64,000 nucleotides of DNA, from the NCBI RefSeq assembly GCF_011046245.1, contig NZ_CP049241.1:3240001-3304000 (forward strand), read 5' to 3'. The DNA comes from Allorhizobium pseudoryzae (GTDB lineage: Bacteria; Pseudomonadota; Alphaproteobacteria; Rhizobiales; Rhizobiaceae). Shown here one piece after another: positions 27,747 through 43,331 of this stretch. Each line of letters opens with the position of its first letter. Within the stretch, counting starts at the first letter, position 1. Under the pieces are notes generated by a model. That model was not told where the DNA came from, did no database searches, and saw only the letters and a program-made list of their open reading frames with translations. A program made the position numbers and the translations under genes.

Positions 27747-29846
27747 TCACTTCTGACCGGAGTACTTTGCCTGGATTTCCTGTGCGACGTTCGTCGGAAC
27801 CGGCGCGTAATGATCGAAGACCATCGAGTACTGCGCGCGGCCCTGGGACATGGAGCGCAGGTTGTCGACGTACTTGAACATGTTGGCCAGCGGCACGTGG
27901 GCGTTGATCACCACGGCAATGCCGCGGCTTTCCTGGCCCTGGATCTGACCACGACGGGAGTTCAGGTCGCCGATGACGTCGCCGACATAGTCTTCCGGCG
28001 TCACGACTTCGACCTTCATCATCGGCTCGAGCAGCTGTGCGCCGGCCTTCTTGGCGGCTTCACGGAAGCAGGCACGCGATGCGATTTCGAAGGCGAGAAC
28101 CGACGAGTCGACGTCGTGGAAGGCACCGTCAACGAGGGTGGCCTTGACGCCCAGCATCGGGAAGCCGGCGAGCGGACCAGACGACAGAACGCTTTCGATA
28201 CCCTTCTGAACGCCCGGGATGTATTCCTTCGGAACAGCACCGCCGACGATCTTGGATTCGAACTTGAAGTCTTCGCCTTCCGGGTTCGGTTCGAAGATGA
28301 TCTTGACGCGCGCGAACTGGCCGGTACCACCGGACTGCTTCTTGTGCGTGTAGTCTTCTTCGTGCGCCTTCGTGATGGTTTCACGGTAGGCAACCTGCGG
28401 AGCACCGACGGTGGCCTCGACCTTGAACTCGCGACGCATGCGGTCGACGATGATGTCGAGGTGAAGTTCGCCCATGCCGGCAATGATCGTCTGGCCGGAT
28501 TCCTGGTCGGTCTTGACGCGGAAGGACGGGTCTTCGGCTGCCAGGCGGTTGAGGGCAAGACCCATCTTTTCCTGATCGCCCTTGGACTTCGGCTCGATCG
28601 CGATCTGGATGACCGGCTCGGGGAATTCCATGCGCTCGAGGATAACCGGCTTCAGCGGATCGCAGAGCGTGTCACCCGTGGTGGTTTCCTTCAGGCCGGC
28701 GAGAGCCACGATGTCGCCTGCAAAGGCTTCTTCGATGTCTTCACGGCTGTTGGAGTGCATCTGCAGCATGCGGCCGACGCGCTCGCGCTTGTCCTTGACC
28801 GTGTTCATGACCGATGCGCCCTTTTCCAGCTTGCCGGAATAGATGCGGGCGAAGGTGAGCGAACCGACGAAGGGGTCGTTCATGATCTTGAACGCCAGCA
28901 TGGACAGCGGCTCGCTGTCGTCGGCATGACGCTCGATCTCGGCTTCCGTCTTGAAGTCGATGCCCTTGATCGCCGGGATGTCGAGCGGCGACGGCAGGTA
29001 TTCGACGACGGCGTCGAGCAGCGGCTGAACGCCCTTGTTCTTGAACGCGGTACCGCAGAACATCGGGTGGAACTTGACGTCGATCGTGCCGCGGCGAACC
29101 AGTTCACGGATTTTGTCGTTATCCGGCATGTCGCCGTTCAGGTAGGCTTCCATCGCTTCTTCGTCGATCTCGACAACGGTCTCGATCAGCTTTTCGCGAT
29201 ATTCTTCAGCCTTCGCCTTCATGTCTTCCGGGATTTCGACGACGTCCCAGGCAGCGCCGAGCGATTCGTCGCGCCAGACGAGCGCGTTCATCTCGATCAG
29301 GTCGATGACGCCCTTGAACTCGGTCTCGGCGCCGATCGGCAGCTGCATGACAACAGCCGTCGCACCGAGACGGGTCTTGATCATCTCGACCGAGCGGTAG
29401 AAGTCAGCGCCGGTCTTGTCCATCTTGTTGCAGAAGATCATGCGCGGAACATGATACTTCTCGGCCTGACGCCAGACGGTTTCCGTCTGCGGCTCAACAC
29501 CAGCGTTGGCGTCGAGGAGAGCGATCGCACCGTCGAGAACGCGCAGCGAACGCTCGACTTCGATGGTGAAGTCGACGTGGCCGGGGGTGTCGATGATGTT
29601 GAAGCGACGCATCTTGCCGTCGCGACCCTTCCAGAAGGTCGTGGTCGCAGCGGACGTGATCGTGATGCCACGCTCCTGCTCCTGCTCCATCCAGTCCATG
29701 GTCGCGGCGCCGTCATGGACTTCGCCGATCTTGTGCGACTTACCGGTGTAATAGAGAATACGCTCGGTGGTCGTCGTCTTGCCGGCGTCGATATGCGCCA
29801 TGATACCGAAATTACGGTAGTCTTCGATTTTATACTCGCGAGCCAT
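27747..29846 (-). CDS. fusA: Elongation factor G
   Basis: A 699-residue translocase GTPase. G1 is [19 protein letters not shown] (residues 17-35), G3 DTPGH, G4 NKMD; domains II-V follow with the family signature in domain IV ([12 protein letters not shown]). It is 33 nt after rpsG and before tuf in the str operon (rpsL-rpsG-fusA-tuf). Length is standard for bacteria and there is only this one copy in the window. Confidence 0.98.
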   Translation of the reverse strand: MAREYKIEDYRNFGIMAHIDAGKTTTTERILYYTGKSHKIGEVHDGAATMDWMEQEQERGITITSAATTTFWKGRDGKMRRFNIIDTPGHVDFTIEVERSLRVLDGAIALLDANAGVEPQTETVWRQAEKYHVPRMIFCNKMDKTGADFYRSVEMIKTRLGATAVVMQLPIGAETEFKGVIDLIEMNALVWRDESLGAAWDVVEIPEDMKAKAEEYREKLIETVVEIDEEAMEAYLNGDMPDNDKIRELVRRGTIDVKFHPMFCGTAFKNKGVQPLLDAVVEYLPSPLDIPAIKGIDFKTEAEIERHADDSEPLSMLAFKIMNDPFVGSLTFARIYSGKLEKGASVMNTVKDKRERVGRMLQMHSNSREDIEEAFAGDIVALAGLKETTTGDTLCDPLKPVILERMEFPEPVIQIAIEPKSKGDQEKMGLALNRLAAEDPSFRVKTDQESGQTIIAGMGELHLDIIVDRMRREFKVEATVGAPQVAYRETITKAHEEDYTHKKQSGGTGQFARVKIIFEPNPEGEDFKFESKIVGGAVPKEYIPGVQKGIESVLSSGPLAGFPMLGVKATLVDGAFHDVDSSVLAFEIASRACFREAAKKAGAQLLEPMMKVEVVTPEDYVGDVIGDLNSRRGQIQGQESRGIAVVINAHVPLANMFKYVDNLRSMSQGRAQYSMVFDHYAPVPTNVAQEIQAKYSGQK

Positions 29847-29879
29847 AGGACTGCCTTTCGAATTTCGATCGGATCTGTA

Positions 29880-30362
<483 letters not shown>

Positions 30363-30426
30363 TTAAAATGCGACGGAGGCGCCTTAACACGCGGAGGACC
30401 TCGCGCGGCGCCGGGATCTGGGTGAA

Positions 30427-30798
30427 TTACTTCGGACGCTTCGCGCCGTACTTCGAGCGGCGCTGCTTGCGGTTCTTGACACCCTGGGTATCGAGAACGC
30501 CGCGGATGATGTGGTAACGCACACCCGGCAAGTCCTTCACGCGGCCGCCACGGATCATGACGACGGAGTGTTCCTGCAGGTTGTGACCTTCACCCGGAAT
30601 GTAGCCAATGACTTCGAAGCCATTGGTCAGACGGATCTTGGCGACCTTACGCAGAGCCGAGTTCGGCTTCTTCGGGGTCGTCGTGTAGACGCGGGTGCAA
30701 ACGCCGCGCTTCTGCGGGTTCTCCTGCAGAGCAGGCACCTTGTTGCGCTTTACCTGTGCCTGGCGGGGCTTACGGATCAGCTGGTTTACGGTAGGCAT
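30427..30798 (-). CDS. rpsL: 30S ribosomal protein S12
   Basis: A 123-residue decoding-centre protein. It starts [20 protein letters not shown]; the [11 protein letters not shown] loop has lysine at 43 and the later [14 protein letters not shown] loop lysine at 88, the wild-type states at the two classical streptomycin-resistance positions. The start at 30798 is the family start; a frame extension to 30930 is leader sequence. It heads the str operon, 260 nt downstream of a predicted transcription start. Confidence 0.97.
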
Positions 30799-31446
30799 AT
30801 ACCCATCCCTTGCAAAATCTTGTCTCAAGACCCTCCCGAAGGAGAGCCACTGTTTCGCCGTCTCCGGCCACGGCACACATTTCAACATGCGCGAAACGTG
30901 GCCCAGCCGGAAATTTCCGGTGGACCACATAAAGCAGAGGACGCATCACGTGCGTCATGCGTGCAGCATACCTGTCTTCAACGTGCGTTTTGGACGCTTG
31001 TTTGAGGCCAAGAGAGGAACAGGCGTTCCAAACGGGCAAGCCTCACATAGCTTCCGATGCGGGGCGTTTACTGTTTTACCCCGGTCCCGTCAAGGGCTGG
31101 CCGCAAAGAAAGTCCCCGAAGCGCCTGCGATACAAGCGCTCTTGCCCCCTGGCACGGCGGTTCCTTGCGGTTTTGATCACAAGAGATCATTAACCATTGA
31201 GGCCGGATTGGCAAGACGGCCTTAACCCGCGATCGGCGGCTGCAGAACCGGTGCAGGCCCTCGATCGCAGGGCGATCGGGCGATTCTCCGCCCTGCCCGG
31301 TGCCAGCGCCGACCGTCGCGACGGTGCTTGCAAGAAATCACCGGTGCGCCACGGGTTTCCATCACCGGCACTTGGTATAAGTATCCAGGGTAGAAGTCGG
31401 CTCCACCGTTTGAGTCGGCCCGTTCTCGAACTAGGAGTGAATCGGA
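30799..31446. other. 648-nt divergent intergenic region with the str leader
   Basis: It separates rpsL (minus) from the 97-aa gene at 31447 (plus). It contains the predicted str promoter (31065-31093) and about 260 nt of leader with a 14-nt perfect palindrome CCGGAAATTTCCGG (30907-30920) and a GACGCA/TGCGTC stem (30940-30956). No protein-coding frame is convincing. The right half should hold the promoter of the plus-strand gene, which I could not place. Confidence 0.6.
31065..31093 (-). promoter_or_regulatory. Candidate sigma70 promoter of the str operon
   Basis: Minus strand TTGACG (31093-31088), a 17-nt spacer and TAAACG (31070-31065), preceded by CC as in the alphaproteobacterial CTTGAC consensus. 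The start site would be near 31058, leaving a leader of about 260 nt before rpsL. Confidence 0.6.
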
Positions 31447-31740
31447 ATGATCACCTCGCCCGACAATGACAACAACTTCGATTCGCCCATGGTCTTCATC
31501 ATCATCGGCAAGGGTTACGAGACGAAGGACAGCGCCGGCACGGAACTGCACATCCTCCTGACCGCCCCGGACGACGATACCGCGGTGCGCGAGGCGCTCA
31601 ACGCGCTGTCCGAGGAAGGCTTCATCGAAGCCGATCTCGACCAGATCGGCGTGCTGACCGAAGAACCGGTCGAAGAACCGCATGCCGCCGCCTATCAAGG
31701 CGCGCTGGAAGGCGAAGTCTCGATCATCCGCTTCGGCTGA
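31447..31740 (+). CDS. Conserved-looking 97-aa protein of unknown function
   Basis: A small acidic cytoplasmic protein of 97 residues without signal peptide, membrane segment or cysteine. The sequence suggests one compact alpha/beta domain (MVFIIIGKGYETKD, TELHILLTAPDDDTAVREALNAL) and ends EGEVSIIRFG. AGGAG stands 9 nt before the ATG and a strong terminator follows, so it is an independent unit sitting on the opposite strand between rpoC and rpsL. I recognise no functional family. Its dedicated transcription signals and fixed place inside the translation cluster argue that it is a real gene. Confidence 0.8.
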   Translation: MITSPDNDNNFDSPMVFIIIGKGYETKDSAGTELHILLTAPDDDTAVREALNALSEEGFIEADLDQIGVLTEEPVEEPHAAAYQGALEGEVSIIRFG

Positions 31741-31807
31741 TGCCGGGTGGCCGTGCTGGCCATCCCTGCCCCGCCACGGCGATGTGAATACCGCTTGCTC
31801 CACAACC

Positions 31808-31841
31808 AATGCCGCCGTGTCCTCACGGCGGCATTTGTTTT
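31808..31841 (+). terminator. Terminator of the 97-aa gene
   Basis: AATGCCGCCGTG (31808-31819) pairs perfectly with CACGGCGGCATT (31824-31835) around a 4-nt loop, followed by TGTTTT. It is a textbook plus-strand terminator. Confidence 0.93.
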
Positions 31842-31864
31842 GACACACGGCTGCCGATGTCGAA

Positions 31865-31900
31865 CGAAAAAAGCGCCCGGATTGCTCCAGGCGCTTTATT
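31865..31900. terminator. Terminator of rpoBC (probably bidirectional)
   Basis: AAAGCGCC and GGCGCTTT form the stem; on the minus strand TTTTTT follows, and on the plus strand ATTTTTC, so it can work both ways. On the rpoC side another hairpin, GGGCGG/CCGCCC with a UUCG-type loop (31920-31935), sits between the rpoC stop and this terminator. Confidence 0.85.
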
Positions 31901-31944
31901 TTTCGTCGATCGGATGTCAGGGCGGCGAACCGCCCTCACCGTCT

Positions 31945-36159
<4,215 letters not shown>

Positions 36160-36308
36160 GCCTATCTCCTTATGGGGCGATCAGCCCTCAGCTTGCGGAT
36201 GGTCCGGCCCTATTGATCCCGGGAGGCCGGCCACCGCCTAAAACGGTCATAGCCGCGAAATGCGGCGAAATTCCCCTGCCCGTCCGGTCGTCTTCCGTCA
36301 GGTGGGGC

Positions 36309-36334
36309 AGCGCGCGCCGTCAAAGGCGCGCGCT
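36309..36334 (-). repeat. Ten-bp GC hairpin in the rpoB-rpoC gap
   Basis: AGCGCGCGCC (36309-36318) and GGCGCGCGCT (36325-36334) pair perfectly around GTCAAA, 12 nt after the rpoB stop. There is no T-run on the minus strand. It probably protects the rpoB message 3' end or guides RNase cleavage between the two messages. Confidence 0.6.
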
Positions 36335-36346
36335 CCAGTCGTTTTG

Positions 36347-39300
36347 TTACTCGGCTGCGTCTGGCAGCGAACCGGCCTCGGCGGCATCGAGCTTCGAGTT
36401 CTCGAGTTCGACGGAAAGGCCGAGAGACCGCATTTCCTTGACGAGAACGTTGAAGCTTTCCGGAATACCCGCCTCGAAGGTGTCGTCGCCACGGACGATC
36501 GCCTCGTAGACCTTGGTACGGCCGGCCACGTCGTCCGACTTCACCGTCAGCATTTCCTGCAGGGTGTAGGCGGCGCCATAGGCTTCGAGCGCCCAGACTT
36601 CCATTTCCCCGAAGCGCTGGCCACCGAACTGCGCCTTACCACCCAGCGGCTGCTGCGTGACGAGCGAGTACGGACCGATCGAACGCGCGTGGATCTTGTC
36701 GTCGACCAGGTGGTTCAGCTTGATCATGTACATATAGCCGACGGTGACCTTGCGGTCGAAGGCTTCACCGGTACGACCGTCATACAGAACGGACTGACCG
36801 GATTCATGCAGACCAGCCTTCTTCAGCATGGCGGCAACGTCGGGCTCATGCGCACCGTCGAAGACCGGCGTTGCGATGGACACGCCACGCTTTGCCTCTT
36901 CGGCGAGCTTCACCAGCGATTCGTCGTCGAAACGAGCCACTTCGTCGTGCGATTCCGACGCATAGATTTCCGTCAGCTCGCTGCGCAGCTCGCTGATGTC
37001 CATGGTCTTGCGATACTCTTCGAGCATCTCGCCGATCTTCTTGCCCATGCCGGCGCAGGCCCAGGCCAGATGGGTTTCGAGGATCTGACCGACGTTCATG
37101 CGCGACGGAACGCCAAGCGGGTTCAAGCAGATGTCGACATGGGTCCCGTCTTCGAGGAACGGCATGTCTTCCACCGGCACGATACGCGACACGACACCCT
37201 TGTTGCCGTGACGGCCGGCCATCTTGTCGCCCGGCTGGATCTTGCGCTTCACAGCGACGAAGACCTTGACCATCTTCATGACGCCCGGAGGCATTTCGTC
37301 GCCACGCTGGACCTTTTCGACCTTGTCCATGAAGCGCTGTTCAAGGCGCGACTTGGATTCATCGTACTGGCCACGCAGGGCTTCGATCTCGGCCTGGACC
37401 TTCTCGTCTTCGACGGCGAACATCCACCACTGCGAACGCGGGTATTCGGAAATGACCGCGTTGTTGAGCTCGACGCCCTTCTTGAAGCCCTTCGGCCCGG
37501 CGACGGAGACCTGACCGCGCAGCATGTCCAAGAGACGGCCGTAGACGTTACGGTCGAGGATCGCTTGTTCGTCGTCACGGTCCTTGGCGAGGCGTTCGAT
37601 TTCCTCGCGCTCGATCGCCATCGCACGTTCGTCCTTCTCCACGCCGTGGCGGTTGAAGACGCGAACTTCGACAATGGTCCCGAACGTGCCGGGCGGCATG
37701 CGCATGGAGGTGTCGCGGACGTCGGACGCCTTTTCACCGAAGATGGCGCGCAGAAGCTTTTCTTCCGGCGTCATCGGGCTTTCACCCTTCGGCGTGATCT
37801 TGCCAACGAGGATATCGCCGGGAGCGACTTCCGCACCGATGTAGACGATACCGGCTTCGTCGAGGTTCTTCAGCGCTTCTTCCGAAACGTTCGGAATGTC
37901 GCGCGTGATTTCTTCCGGACCAAGCTTCGTGTCGCGGGCCATCACTTCGAATTCTTCGATATGGATGGACGTGAACACGTCGTCAGCGACGATGCGTTCC
38001 GACATCAGGATCGAGTCTTCGTAGTTGTAGCCGTTCCAGGGCATGAAGGCGACGAGCGCGTTACGGCCGAGCGCCAGATCGCCGAGATCCGTCGACGGAC
38101 CGTCTGCGATGATGTCACCCTTGGCAATCACGTCACCGACATTCACCAGCGGGCGCTGGTTGATGCAGGTGTTCTGGTTCGAACGCTGGAACTTCTGCAG
38201 GCGGTAGATGTCAACGCCCGACTTGCCGGCGTCGAGATCTTCCGTGGCACGGATAACGATACGCGTCGCATCGACCTGGTCAACCACGCCGCCACGACGG
38301 GCGGCGATGGCAGCGCCGGAGTCACGGGCCACGACCGGTTCCATGCCGGTGCCGACGAACGGAGCCTCGGCACGCACCAGCGGCACGGCCTGACGCTGCA
38401 TGTTCGAGCCCATCAGCGCGCGGTTGGCGTCGTCGTTTTCCAGGAACGGAATGAGAGCGGCGGCAACGGAAACGAGCTGCTTCGGCGAGACGTCCATCAG
38501 GTTGATGTTGTCGCGCGGTGCGAGCATGACTTCGCCCGAATGACGGCAGACGACGAATTCGTCGGCAAACGAACCATCACCGTTGAGTGCCGCATTCGCC
38601 TGGGCGACGTAATACTTGGCCTCTTCCATGGCGGAGAGGTAGATCACGTCGTTGGTCACCTTGCCGTCGATGATCTTGCGGTACGGGCTTTCGATGAAGC
38701 CGTACTTGTTGACGCGGGCAAAGGTGGCAAGCGAGTTGATCAGACCGATGTTCGGACCTTCCGGCGTTTCGATCGGGCAGATACGGCCATAGTGGGTCGG
38801 GTGAACGTCGCGGACTTCGAAGCCGGCGCGTTCGCGCGTCAGACCACCCGGGCCAAGAGCCGAAAGACGGCGCTTGTGGGTGATTTCCGACAGCGGGTTC
38901 ACCTGGTCCATGAACTGCGACAGCTGCGAGGATCCGAAGAATTCGCGAACTGCGGCAGCTGCCGGCTTCGCGTTGATCAGATCCTGCGGCATCACGGTGT
39001 CGATTTCGATCGAGGACATCCGTTCCTTGATCGCACGCTCCATGCGCAGGAGACCAAGACGATACTGGTTCTCCATCAACTCACCGACGGAACGGACACG
39101 GCGGTTGCCGAGGTTGTCGATGTCGTCGATTTCGCCCTTGCCGTCGCGCAGGTCGACCAGCATCTTGACCACGGCCAGGATGTCGTCCTTGCGCAGCGTG
39201 CGCACGGTATCCGGGCAATCGAGGTCGAGGCGCATGTTCATCTTCACGCGGCCGACGGCGGAGAGGTCGTAACGCTCCGCATCGAAGAACAGCGAGTTGA

Positions 39301-40483
39301 ACATGGCTTCGGCCGATTCCATGGTCGGCGGTTCACCCGGACGCATGACGCGGTAGATGTCGAACAGAGCGTCCTGACGGTTCTCGTTCTTGTCGGCAGC
39401 CAGCGTATTGCGGATGTAGGCGCCGACATTGATGTGGTCGATGCCGAGAACCGGGATTTCGTCGAAACCGGTTTCGAGAATCTTCGGCAGATTCTTTTCG
39501 TCGATCTCTTCGCCGGCTTCCATGTAGATTTCGCCGGTCGCCATGTTGACGAGATCTTCGGCCAGGAAGTTGCCGTAGAGGTCGTCATTGGTGGCCTTCA
39601 GAGCCTTGAGGCCCTTGTCGGTCAGCTGACGCAGCAGGCGCGGGGTCAGCTTCTTGCCCGATTCGACAACCACTTCGCCGGTATCGGCGTCGATCATGTC
39701 GGAGAGCGTCTTGGCACCCTTCAGCGCTTCCGGCTGGAAGGGGATCCGCCAGCCATCGCCGGACCGCTCATAGGTGGCCTTGGTGTAGAAGGTCGACAGG
39801 ATGTCTTCACCGTCCATGCCGAGCGCCATCAGCAGCGAGGTCACGGGGATCTTGCGGCGGCGGTCGATACGCGCGTAGACGATGTCCTTGGCGTCGAACT
39901 CGATGTCGAGCCAGGAACCGCGATACGGAATGACGCGGGCGGCAAACAGAAGCTTGCCCGACGAATGGCTCTTGCCCTTGTCGTGGTCGAAGAACACGCC
40001 CGGCGAACGGTGCATCTGCGAAACGATGACGCGCTCGGTGCCGTTGACGATGAACGTGCCGTTGTCGGTCATGAGCGGCATGTCGCCCATGTAGACGGAC
40101 TGTTCCTTGATGTCCTTGATGGACTTCGAGCCGGTATCCTCATCGATATCGAATACGATGAGGCGCAGCGTCACCTTCAGCGGAGCCGCATAGGTGAGAT
40201 CGCGCTGGCGGCACTCTTCCACGTCGAACTTCGGCGGTTCGAATTCGTAGGAGACGAATTCCAGCATGGAGGCGCCGGAAAAATCGGTAATGGGGAATAC
40301 CGACTTGAAAACGGTATTCAGCCCCTCATCGGGGCGACCGCCTTCCGGCTCCTCGACCATGAGGAACTGATCATAGGATGCCTTCTGAACCTCGATGAGG
40401 TTCGGCATTTCGGTAACTTCGGGGATCTTTCCGAAAAACTTGCGTACGCGCCTGCGACCGTTGAACGAAAGGGTCTGAGCCAT
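36347..40483 (-). CDS. rpoB: RNA polymerase beta subunit
   Basis: A 1378-residue subunit forming most of the catalytic cleft. The rifampicin region (near residues 514-543) reads [10 protein letters not shown], then [14 protein letters not shown], with Asp, His and Ser at the three main resistance positions, so it is the susceptible form. Other landmarks are [15 protein letters not shown] and [13 protein letters not shown] near the end of the catalytic core. It starts 257 nt after rplL with a 15-bp hairpin in between, and precedes rpoC. Confidence 0.98.
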   Translation of the reverse strand: MAQTLSFNGRRRVRKFFGKIPEVTEMPNLIEVQKASYDQFLMVEEPEGGRPDEGLNTVFKSVFPITDFSGASMLEFVSYEFEPPKFDVEECRQRDLTYAAPLKVTLRLIVFDIDEDTGSKSIKDIKEQSVYMGDMPLMTDNGTFIVNGTERVIVSQMHRSPGVFFDHDKGKSHSSGKLLFAARVIPYRGSWLDIEFDAKDIVYARIDRRRKIPVTSLLMALGMDGEDILSTFYTKATYERSGDGWRIPFQPEALKGAKTLSDMIDADTGEVVVESGKKLTPRLLRQLTDKGLKALKATNDDLYGNFLAEDLVNMATGEIYMEAGEEIDEKNLPKILETGFDEIPVLGIDHINVGAYIRNTLAADKNENRQDALFDIYRVMRPGEPPTMESAEAMFNSLFFDAERYDLSAVGRVKMNMRLDLDCPDTVRTLRKDDILAVVKMLVDLRDGKGEIDDIDNLGNRRVRSVGELMENQYRLGLLRMERAIKERMSSIEIDTVMPQDLINAKPAAAAVREFFGSSQLSQFMDQVNPLSEITHKRRLSALGPGGLTRERAGFEVRDVHPTHYGRICPIETPEGPNIGLINSLATFARVNKYGFIESPYRKIIDGKVTNDVIYLSAMEEAKYYVAQANAALNGDGSFADEFVVCRHSGEVMLAPRDNINLMDVSPKQLVSVAAALIPFLENDDANRALMGSNMQRQAVPLVRAEAPFVGTGMEPVVARDSGAAIAARRGGVVDQVDATRIVIRATEDLDAGKSGVDIYRLQKFQRSNQNTCINQRPLVNVGDVIAKGDIIADGPSTDLGDLALGRNALVAFMPWNGYNYEDSILMSERIVADDVFTSIHIEEFEVMARDTKLGPEEITRDIPNVSEEALKNLDEAGIVYIGAEVAPGDILVGKITPKGESPMTPEEKLLRAIFGEKASDVRDTSMRMPPGTFGTIVEVRVFNRHGVEKDERAMAIEREEIERLAKDRDDEQAILDRNVYGRLLDMLRGQVSVAGPKGFKKGVELNNAVISEYPRSQWWMFAVEDEKVQAEIEALRGQYDESKSRLEQRFMDKVEKVQRGDEMPPGVMKMVKVFVAVKRKIQPGDKMAGRHGNKGVVSRIVPVEDMPFLEDGTHVDICLNPLGVPSRMNVGQILETHLAWACAGMGKKIGEMLEEYRKTMDISELRSELTEIYASESHDEVARFDDESLVKLAEEAKRGVSIATPVFDGAHEPDVAAMLKKAGLHESGQSVLYDGRTGEAFDRKVTVGYMYMIKLNHLVDDKIHARSIGPYSLVTQQPLGGKAQFGGQRFGEMEVWALEAYGAAYTLQEMLTVKSDDVAGRTKVYEAIVRGDDTFEAGIPESFNVLVKEMRSLGLSVELENSKLDAAEAGSLPDAAE

Positions 40484-40642
40484 CGTCGCTCCTTCAAAAA
40501 TTGCATCCGGGCCTGCAACGGACGGGGCACGCTGGCCAGTCGACCCCGTCTATCATGGGTTTTGTTCAATCTCGTTCCGTCACTCGGTCCGCCGGCCGGA
40601 TTGCCGTGCATCACGAAGCGAAACCATCCTCTTGAAGAACCC

Positions 40643-40722
40643 ATTACCCAAAAGCCGTTTCACCGGCTTTTGGGTAATCAGGTCCAGAGAAATGAACAAT
40701 GGAAGAGGGCAAAAGTGCCCTC
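40643..40722 (-). promoter_or_regulatory. Two hairpins in the rplL-rpoB gap (attenuator or processing site)
   Basis: In transcription order the first is GAGGGCA/TGCCCTC (40722-40705, 4-nt loop), then a perfect 15-bp stem (40678-40664 with 40657-40643, 6-nt loop). Neither has a long T-run. In E. coli this same gap holds an attenuator and an RNase III site that lowers rpoBC relative to rplJL; similar use here is inferred from position and structure. Confidence 0.65.
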
Positions 40723-40740
40723 TCCCACCGCATTTCGATA

Positions 40741-41118
<378 letters not shown>

Positions 41119-41178
41119 TTTGATAGTTCCTTGTATGTTCGGTTCGAACTGGTTGGTTTGTTACAGCGAAAAACCGCC

Positions 41179-41697
41179 TCAAGCGGCTTCGTCCTTCTTT
41201 GCGTAGGCCGCAAAAACGCGGGCGAGCTGAGCTGCCGGTGCCTGAACGACGCCTGCGATGCGGGTTGCCGGGGTCTGAATCATACCCAGCAGCTTTGCGC
41301 GCAGTTCGTCCAGCGAAGGCAGGGTCGCAAGCGACTTGACGCCTTCCGCGTTAAGCGTGGTCGAGCCCATGGCGCCACCCAGAACAACGAGCTTGTCGTT
41401 GGTCTTGGCGAAATCCATGACGACCTTGGGAGCCGTGATCGGGTCGGCGCTGTATGCAATCAGCGTCTGGCCCTTGAAGAGATCGATCATCCCTTCCGAC
41501 TCCGTGCCCTGAAGAGCGATCTTGGCCAGACGGTTCTTCGCGACTTTGACGGTGCCGCCAGCCGCGCGCATCTTCGAACGGAAGTCGTTCATCTGCGCAA
41601 CGGTGACACCAGCATAGTGGGCCACGACAACCGAACCAGAAGCCTTGAAGACTTCGTTCAGCTCCGTGACGAATTCGCGTTTTTCCGCTCTTTCCAC
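41179..41697 (-). CDS. rplJ: 50S ribosomal protein L10
   Basis: A 172-residue stalk base that binds 23S rRNA and L7/L12 dimers. It starts (V/M)[16 protein letters not shown] from a GTG codon at 41697, with GGAG 7 nt upstream, and has [18 protein letters not shown] and [14 protein letters not shown]. The L10-L12 complex represses its own mRNA in E. coli; the 356-nt structured leader here is suited to the same control. Confidence 0.97.
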   Translation of the reverse strand: MERAEKREFVTELNEVFKASGSVVVAHYAGVTVAQMNDFRSKMRAAGGTVKVAKNRLAKIALQGTESEGMIDLFKGQTLIAYSADPITAPKVVMDFAKTNDKLVVLGGAMGSTTLNAEGVKSLATLPSLDELRAKLLGMIQTPATRIAGVVQAPAAQLARVFAAYAKKDEAA

Positions 41698-42053
41698 TGT
41701 CTGTCTCCAGTTGACAGGACCGATCGAAGGATCGGGACCTGCCGGGTTGCCTTTGCCCCAAGGGATCTCTTTTTCAAGATCCCGAGCGGCGCTCGAGGAT
41801 CCTGTCCCCCCGCACTTGAGCCCGAAGGCTCATGGCACAAGGCACATCAGGTTCGAACCGGAACCCTCAGGGGCGCATCACGCGCGCCTGTTGAAAATCC
41901 AGGTCTTACCCGTCTCATGCAGGTCATACGATTAAGGTCGAAACCACCCACAATCTCGGACAGGAGTATCCGGGTTACCCCGGATCTTTCCGGGCCCGAA
42001 GGCCCGGAAATTCTGAGATCACGGCGAAGACAAGCCTCGCCGCGAGAAAAAAC
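41698..42053 (-). promoter_or_regulatory. Structured rplA-rplJ intergenic leader
   Basis: In transcription order there are hairpins TTTCCGGGCC/GGCCCGGAAA with a UUCG loop (42011-41988), ATCCGGG/CCCGGAT (41986-41969), TGAGCC/GGCTCA again with a UUCG loop (41832-41817), GGGATC/GATCCC (41782-41762) and a long interrupted stem CAGG..CCGATC/GATCGG..CCTG (41741-41715) ending 17 nt before the rplJ start codon. No gene is present. This is the expected site of an L10 autoregulatory leader. Confidence 0.6.
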
Positions 42054-42749
42054 TTAAGCCAGAACCGTCGACGGCTCGACGCGCACGCCCGGACCCATGG
42101 TCGAGGACAGCGCAACGCGCTTGACGTAGTTGCCCTTGGCGCCAGCCGGCTTTGCCTTCAGAACAGCGTCAGCAAATGCCTTGATGTTCTCTTCCAGAGC
42201 CTTGGCTTCAAAGGAGGCCTTGCCGATACCGGCATGGATGATACCAGCCTTTTCGACACGGAACTCGACGGCGCCGCCCTTGGAGGCCTTGACCGCACCA
42301 GCAACGTCCATGGTCACCGTACCAACCTTCGGGTTCGGCATCATGCCACGCGGGCCGAGAACCTTACCGAGACGGCCGACGAGCGGCATCATGTCCGGGG
42401 TCGCGATGCAGCGATCGAAGTCGATCTTGCCGCCCTGGACGATTTCGACGAGGTCTTCGGCGCCAACGATGTCTGCACCGGCAGCCTTGGCTTCGTCAGC
42501 CTTGGCGCCACGAGCGAACACGGCAACGCGAACGTCGCGGCCGGTGCCGTTCGGCAGGTTCACAACGCCGCGAACCATCTGGTCAGCGTGACGCGGGTCA
42601 ACGCCGAGGTTCATCGCGATTTCGATGGTTTCGTCGAACTTCGCGGTTGCGCGGTCCTTGACGAGCGAGATTGCGTCGGAAAGAGCAACAAGCTTCGTCG
42701 GATCAATGCCTTCGCGGGTCTTCTGAATACGCTTTGCAAGCTTTGCCAT
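42054..42749 (-). CDS. rplA: 50S ribosomal protein L1
   Basis: A 231-residue L1-stalk protein aiding E-site tRNA release, and repressor of the L11 operon in E. coli. It starts [14 protein letters not shown] and has the signature [18 protein letters not shown]. The start is at 42749, only 2 nt after the rplK stop, and two codons inside the longest frame. A weak upstream site suggests translational coupling to rplK. Confidence 0.97.
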   Translation of the reverse strand: MAKLAKRIQKTREGIDPTKLVALSDAISLVKDRATAKFDETIEIAMNLGVDPRHADQMVRGVVNLPNGTGRDVRVAVFARGAKADEAKAAGADIVGAEDLVEIVQGGKIDFDRCIATPDMMPLVGRLGKVLGPRGMMPNPKVGTVTMDVAGAVKASKGGAVEFRVEKAGIIHAGIGKASFEAKALEENIKAFADAVLKAKPAGAKGNYVKRVALSSTMGPGVRVEPSTVLA

Positions 42750-42751
42750 GA

Positions 42752-43183
42752 TCAAGCCACCACTTCCAGGCCCATGGAGCGGGCAGAGCCCTCAACCATC
42801 AGCATTGCGCCTTCGACATCAGCCGCGTTCAGATCCTTCATCTTGGCTTCAGCGATCGCACGGACCTGAGCCTTGGTGATGGTGCCGGCCTTGGCGCCCT
42901 TGCCAGGCGTCTTGGAACCGGACTGGATCTTTGCTTCCTTCTTCAGCCAGTAGGTAACCGGCGGCTGCTTCATGGCGAAGGTGAAGGACTTGTCCTGGTA
43001 ATAGGTGATGACGACCGGGATCGGCATACCCTTTTCCATTTCCTGCGTGGCGGCGTTGAACGCCTTGCAGAATTCCATGATGTTGATGCCACGCTGACCA
43101 AGTGCGGGGCCGATCGGCGGGGACGGGTTTGCCGATCCTGCCTTGACCTGCAGCTTGAGCTGGCCTGCGACTTTCTTAGCCAT
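42752..43183 (-). CDS. rplK: 50S ribosomal protein L11
   Basis: A 143-residue protein of the GTPase-associated centre, needed for RelA activation. It begins [36 protein letters not shown] sequence with the proline-rich N-terminal switch ([10 protein letters not shown], residues 21-30) and ends with the RNA-binding domain ([10 protein letters not shown]). It lies 148 nt after nusG, with a hairpin in the gap, and 2 nt before rplA. Confidence 0.97.
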   Translation of the reverse strand: MAKKVAGQLKLQVKAGSANPSPPIGPALGQRGINIMEFCKAFNAATQEMEKGMPIPVVITYYQDKSFTFAMKQPPVTYWLKKEAKIQSGSKTPGKGAKAGTITKAQVRAIAEAKMKDLNAADVEGAMLMVEGSARSMGLEVVA

Positions 43184-43298
43184 TTCTCTGCCTTTCTATA
43201 TCGGACCGGTTTCCCGATCCCTGTGCCACCCCAAAAAGGGCGACGGCTGCGGTTGCGTGGTTCGGATGAACGCGCCCGGCCATCAGGCGACACCTCCC

Positions 43299-43327
43299 AC
43301 GCGGGGTTCGGGGACTGCTCCCCGCGT
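43299..43327 (-). promoter_or_regulatory. Hairpin with an alternative fold between nusG and rplK
   Basis: Five bases after the nusG stop, ACGCGGGG (43327-43320 on the minus strand) pairs with CCCCGCGT (43306-43299). A second stem GGGGA/TCCCC formed by the inner bases uses part of the same arm and cannot coexist with the first. No T-run follows. Purpose unknown; a processing or attenuation role is possible. Confidence 0.45.
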
Positions 43328-43331
43328 CCGA

